DNA of 64,000 nt from the NCBI GenBank assembly GCA_022791255.1, contig JAAVYR010000018.1, forward strand, positions 124,001 through 188,000. The letters run 5' to 3'. Positions 61,614 to 64,000 of the stretch are shown in pieces (the stretch's first letter is position 1; each line of letters opens with the position of its first letter). The notes under the pieces were generated by a model. It was not told where the DNA came from. It saw only the letters and a program-made list of their open reading frames with translations, and ran no database searches. The stretch comes from Peptococcaceae bacterium. Its GTDB lineage: Bacteria > Bacillota > Dehalobacteriia > UBA4068 > JAAVYR01. The position numbers and the translations under genes are program-made.

Positions 61614-62294
61614 TTATAAAAAGAATAGAGAAAAGATAACGGTAAAAATCCCGGCAAAGCCAATGGAAAGGCCTGCCATAGCGCCTTCCAGCTCGCCGAT
61701 TTTCACTGCTTCACTGGTGCCGGAGACATGGCTGCAGGTGCCAAGGGCGATACCCACAGAGACGCTCTCTTTCATGCGGAACAGCTTGATGAAGACAGGG
61801 CAGATAATCATACCCATAATGCCGGTAAAGACTGCTGCTGCTACCGTAATAGGAACGATGCCGCCCAGCTGTTTAGAGATTTCTATGGCGATAGGGGTGG
61901 TAACAGACTTGGGCAGCAGTGAAAGGGTAATATCCTTATCTAGACCAAACAATTTGCACATAAGAAAAATGCTGGCCATGGCAGAGATTGCGCCTACTGA
62001 TGTACCGATCAGGACAGGCAACATGTTTTTCTTTAATGCTTCCAGCTGGTGATACATGAGGACTGCAAGAGCGGCGGTAGCTGGGGCTAAGAGCATATTG
62101 ATAACAGAACCGCCAATATTATAAGTTTCTAAAGAAATGCCTAATAGTTTCATGATTAAAATAACGAAACAGATGTCAAATAAGATAGGATTTAACAGGG
62201 GACTCTTGGTTTTCTTGTTGAGCCATTTGCCTATCTCGTAACCTAGGATGGTGATGGCGATACTAAAAAGGGGTGACTCTATAATTTCTCTCAT
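61614..62294 (-). CDS. lrgB: LrgB/CidB-family membrane protein
   Basis: 226 residues, about six or seven membrane segments. LrgAB/CidAB modulate murein hydrolase activity, and LrgB homologues are also linked to pyruvate or glycolate transport. Hallmarks: NPILFDICFVILIMKLLGI, LLAPATAALAVLMYHQ, LLPKSVTTPIAIEISKQLGGI, VGIALGTCSHVSGTSEAVKIGELEGAMAGLS. Its start overlaps the lrgA stop by 4 bp. Confidence 0.93.
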   Translation of the reverse strand: MREIIESPLFSIAITILGYEIGKWLNKKTKSPLLNPILFDICFVILIMKLLGISLETYNIGGSVINMLLAPATAALAVLMYHQLEALKKNMLPVLIGTSVGAISAMASIFLMCKLFGLDKDITLSLLPKSVTTPIAIEISKQLGGIVPITVAAAVFTGIMGMIICPVFIKLFRMKESVSVGIALGTCSHVSGTSEAVKIGELEGAMAGLSIGFAGIFTVIFSLFFL

Positions 62295-62674
62295 GGTCTC
62301 TTTTCTCCTTTCAGGGTAGTGCTATGTTTTGCCTGCCAGGCGACTACTAACTTTACCGTGGCAAAAGTGACGAAAAAAGTGATAATGGTAGAGAAGAGGC
62401 AGACCAGAAAAATAGGTAGTAAGCTATCCTTCATAATGGGGTAACTCTCTAAAATAGAAACTCCTGCCGGTACAAAGAAAAAGGCCATATTGGCTAGGAG
62501 AAAGCCGGTAAAATCCTGGATTTTTTCTGGTTTTATTACCTTCATCGATAGCAATATAAATAAAATAATCATGGCGATGATGTTGCCGGGGAAAGGAAAT
62601 GGCAGTACCAGAGAGATAGCTTGTCCTAATAGACAGATGAAAAATAAAAGGGCGATTTGCATACAAATATTCAT
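62291..62674 (-). CDS. lrgA: LrgA/CidA-family holin-like protein
   Basis: 127 residues, four membrane segments. The holin-like partner of LrgB. LFFICLLGQAISLVLPFPFPGNIIAMIILFILLSMKVIKPE, GFLLANMAFFFVPAGVSILESY, and a final TFATVKLVVAW helix fit the family. The ATG follows GAGGTTCAA. A sigma-A promoter lies 60 bp upstream. Confidence 0.92.
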   Translation of the reverse strand: MNICMQIALLFFICLLGQAISLVLPFPFPGNIIAMIILFILLSMKVIKPEKIQDFTGFLLANMAFFFVPAGVSILESYPIMKDSLLPIFLVCLFSTIITFFVTFATVKLVVAWQAKHSTTLKGEKRP

Positions 62675-62733
62675 AAATTGAACCTCAGTTTCTGATTGTT
62701 TCTAATTGATGACGTTTCATATCATTTCTGCTT

Positions 62734-62762
62734 ATTATAGAATTGTTTATGAAAAAAGGCAA
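62734..62762 (-). promoter_or_regulatory. lrgAB promoter
   Basis: Reverse strand: TTGCCT (62757-62762), 17-bp spacer, TATAAT (62734-62739). The -35 abuts the tyrS terminator. Confidence 0.55.
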
Positions 62763-62796
62763 TAAAAAAGAGAGGCGTTTTAGCGCCTCTCTTTTG
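62763..62796 (-). terminator. Terminator after tyrS
   Basis: Reverse strand: AAAAGAGAGGCGC pairs with CGCCTCTCTTTT around a TAAAA loop, then T run. Confidence 0.86.
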
Positions 62797-62799
62797 CAG

Positions 62800-64000
62800 T
62801 TATTCTCCTAAAACTACTTGCTGATGAACTTTCTTGCCTTTGCGGAGAAGGGCTGCTCCCTCTGGAAAGTCTGCCAAAGTAATTTTTTGGTCAAAGGCGT
62901 TGACCCGTTCATTATTCAGGTATACGCCGCCTTCTTGGACTAATCTTCTGCCATCGCTTTTGGATTTGATTAGCCCTGCTAAAGTTAGTAAATCCAAAAT
63001 GGTAGTGTCGGCTGTAATGTCATTTTTGCTGATGGTAACAGAAGGGATGTTGGACTTATCTGCGCTATTACCAAAGAGAGCAGCGGTGGCTTCTTGAGCG
63101 GTTTTTGCTGCTTCTTCGCCGTGGACTAATTTGGTAACTTCATAAGCGAGTACTGCTTTTGCCTCATTGATGGCAGCGTCTTGTAGTGCGCCCAGCCGTC
63201 TTACTTCTTCCATAGGTAGGAAAGTGAGGAGCGCCAAGCATTTTTCTACATCGGCGTCGTCTACATTGCGCCAGTATTGGTAAAATTCATAAGGAGAAGT
63301 CTTTTCAGCGTCCAGCCAGAGCGCGCCGCTTTCTGTTTTACCCATTTTTTTGCCGGCGCTGTTGGTGAGCAGCTTAAATGTGAGACCGTAGACTTGGGCT
63401 TCTTCTTTTCTTCTGACTAGGTCTACACCATAGATGATATTGGACCATTGGTCGTTGCCACCTAATTCTAATTTACAGTTGTATCTTCTGTAAAGCTCTA
63501 AAAAGTCATAGCTTTGCATGAGCATATAGTTAAACTCTAAGAAAGATAAGCCTTTTTCTAAGCGGCTTTTAAAACATTCTGCTGTGAGCATGCGATTTAC
63601 GGAGAAGTGAGCGCCTACTTCCCGTAAAAACTCAATGTAATTCAAATCCAACAGCCAGTCACCGTTGTCCACCATGCGGGCGCCGTTGTCTCCAAAATCA
63701 ATGAAGCGGCTCATTTGCTTTTGGAAGGATTTTACATTATAGTCGATTTGTTCTTTGGTAAGCATCTTCCGCATATCTGTTCTGCCGGATGGGTCGCCTA
63801 TCATACCAGTACCGCCGCCGAATAAAGCAATGGGACGGTGTCCGGCCCGCTGCATGTGCATCATCACCATGATTTGGATGAAATGCCCTACATGGAGACT
63901 ATCTGCTGTCGGGTCAAAGCCAATATAAAAGGTAACCTGTTCCTTCCCTAAAAGGTCGCGGATTTCTTCTTCATTGGTAGCCTGTTCAATGTAACCTCTT
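62800..64000 (-). CDS. tyrS: Tyrosyl-tRNA synthetase, 5' end outside the window
   Basis: About 400 C-terminal residues are present; the frame runs off the right edge. The class I HIGH-type motif is visible in [20 protein letters not shown] at 63.9 kb, upstream of the first internal ATG. It is followed by [33 protein letters not shown], the KMSKS-type KKMGKTESG, and a C-terminal S4 RNA-binding domain ([34 protein letters not shown]). It charges tRNA-Tyr. It ends at a clear terminator. Confidence 0.96.
   Translation of the reverse strand, partial: RGYIEQATNEEEIRDLLGKEQVTFYIGFDPTADSLHVGHFIQIMVMMHMQRAGHRPIALFGGGTGMIGDPSGRTDMRKMLTKEQIDYNVKSFQKQMSRFIDFGDNGARMVDNGDWLLDLNYIEFLREVGAHFSVNRMLTAECFKSRLEKGLSFLEFNYMLMQSYDFLELYRRYNCKLELGGNDQWSNIIYGVDLVRRKEEAQVYGLTFKLLTNSAGKKMGKTESGALWLDAEKTSPYEFYQYWRNVDDADVEKCLALLTFLPMEEVRRLGALQDAAINEAKAVLAYEVTKLVHGEEAAKTAQEATAALFGNSADKSNIPSVTISKNDITADTTILDLLTLAGLIKSKSDGRRLVQEGGVYLNNERVNAFDQKITLADFPEGAALLRKGKKVHQQVVLGE

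Overview
The window is a chromosomal segment of an endospore-forming member of the Bacillota with moderate G+C. The evidence is an almost complete forespore/mother-cell signalling set (spoIIGA, sigE, sigG, spoIIR) plus yunB, gerW with its DUF2953 partner, a BofC-like protein, a GerMN lipoprotein and an alpha/beta-type SASP. Gene orders such as U32 peptidase-mutS2, M50 protease-trpS-scpA-scpB and alaS-ireB-ruvX-DUF1292 are typical of clostridia-like lineages. The species cannot be named from the sequence alone.

Layout. 0-13.5 kb is housekeeping and sporulation: the 3' end of a 3-methyladenine glycosylase gene, a NIF3-like protein, an RlhA-like U32 protein, mutS2, a class A penicillin-binding protein, yunB, yebC, a BofC-like protein, trmL and a GerMN lipoprotein. 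13.6-17.8 kb is an accessory patch next to two tRNA genes (Ala-CGC, Pro-CGG): a restriction endonuclease and adenine methyltransferase pair, then a secreted glycine-rich protein (copy 1). 17.9-25.1 kb holds a thermonuclease, yigZ, a SASP, spoIIGA-sigE and sigG-spoIIR, the last two behind a good sigma-F-type promoter and separated from sigE by an inverted OFA-family transporter. 25.2-29.7 kb holds an M50 protease, trpS, scpAB, a DUF554 protein and an amidase-domain protein. 29.7-33.0 kb is a second restriction system of BcgI type: a nuclease-methyltransferase fusion and a two-TRD specificity subunit whose 5' end looks damaged. 33.2-35.8 kb holds a DUF2953 gene, gerW and glycine-rich copy 2. 35.9-51 kb is the alaS-ireB-ruvX-DUF1292-vanW-mltG-trmR-trhP cluster, interrupted by an MBOAT/AlgX-like acetylation pair and by pdxR-pdxST. 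51-64 kb holds a stalk-domain lipoprotein, a membrane protein, map, a Bce-like two-component/ABC module, a DUF815 ATPase, DUF4180, lrgAB and the 3' part of tyrS.

How genes work together. SpoIIR, SpoIIGA, pro-SigE and SigG together make up the signal by which the forespore activates the mother cell. TrmR and the U32 protein next to it probably make 5-methoxyuridine at tRNA position 34. PdxR, PdxS and PdxT form a self-contained vitamin B6 module with a palindromic control region. The sensor, regulator, ATPase and permease at 54.6-59.2 kb form one antimicrobial-peptide-sensing unit.

Most unusual signal. The two glycine-rich secreted proteins, 18 kb apart, are nearly identical in DNA at both ends (63 bp identical; 90 of 92 bp) but clearly diverged in the centre. 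They share a tail repeat that also survives as an orphan copy upstream of copy 1. Each carries a small frameshift at one end: 5 bp missing in the signal-peptide region of copy 1, one extra G at the tail of copy 2. This looks like a recombining, possibly phase-variable surface-protein cassette family.
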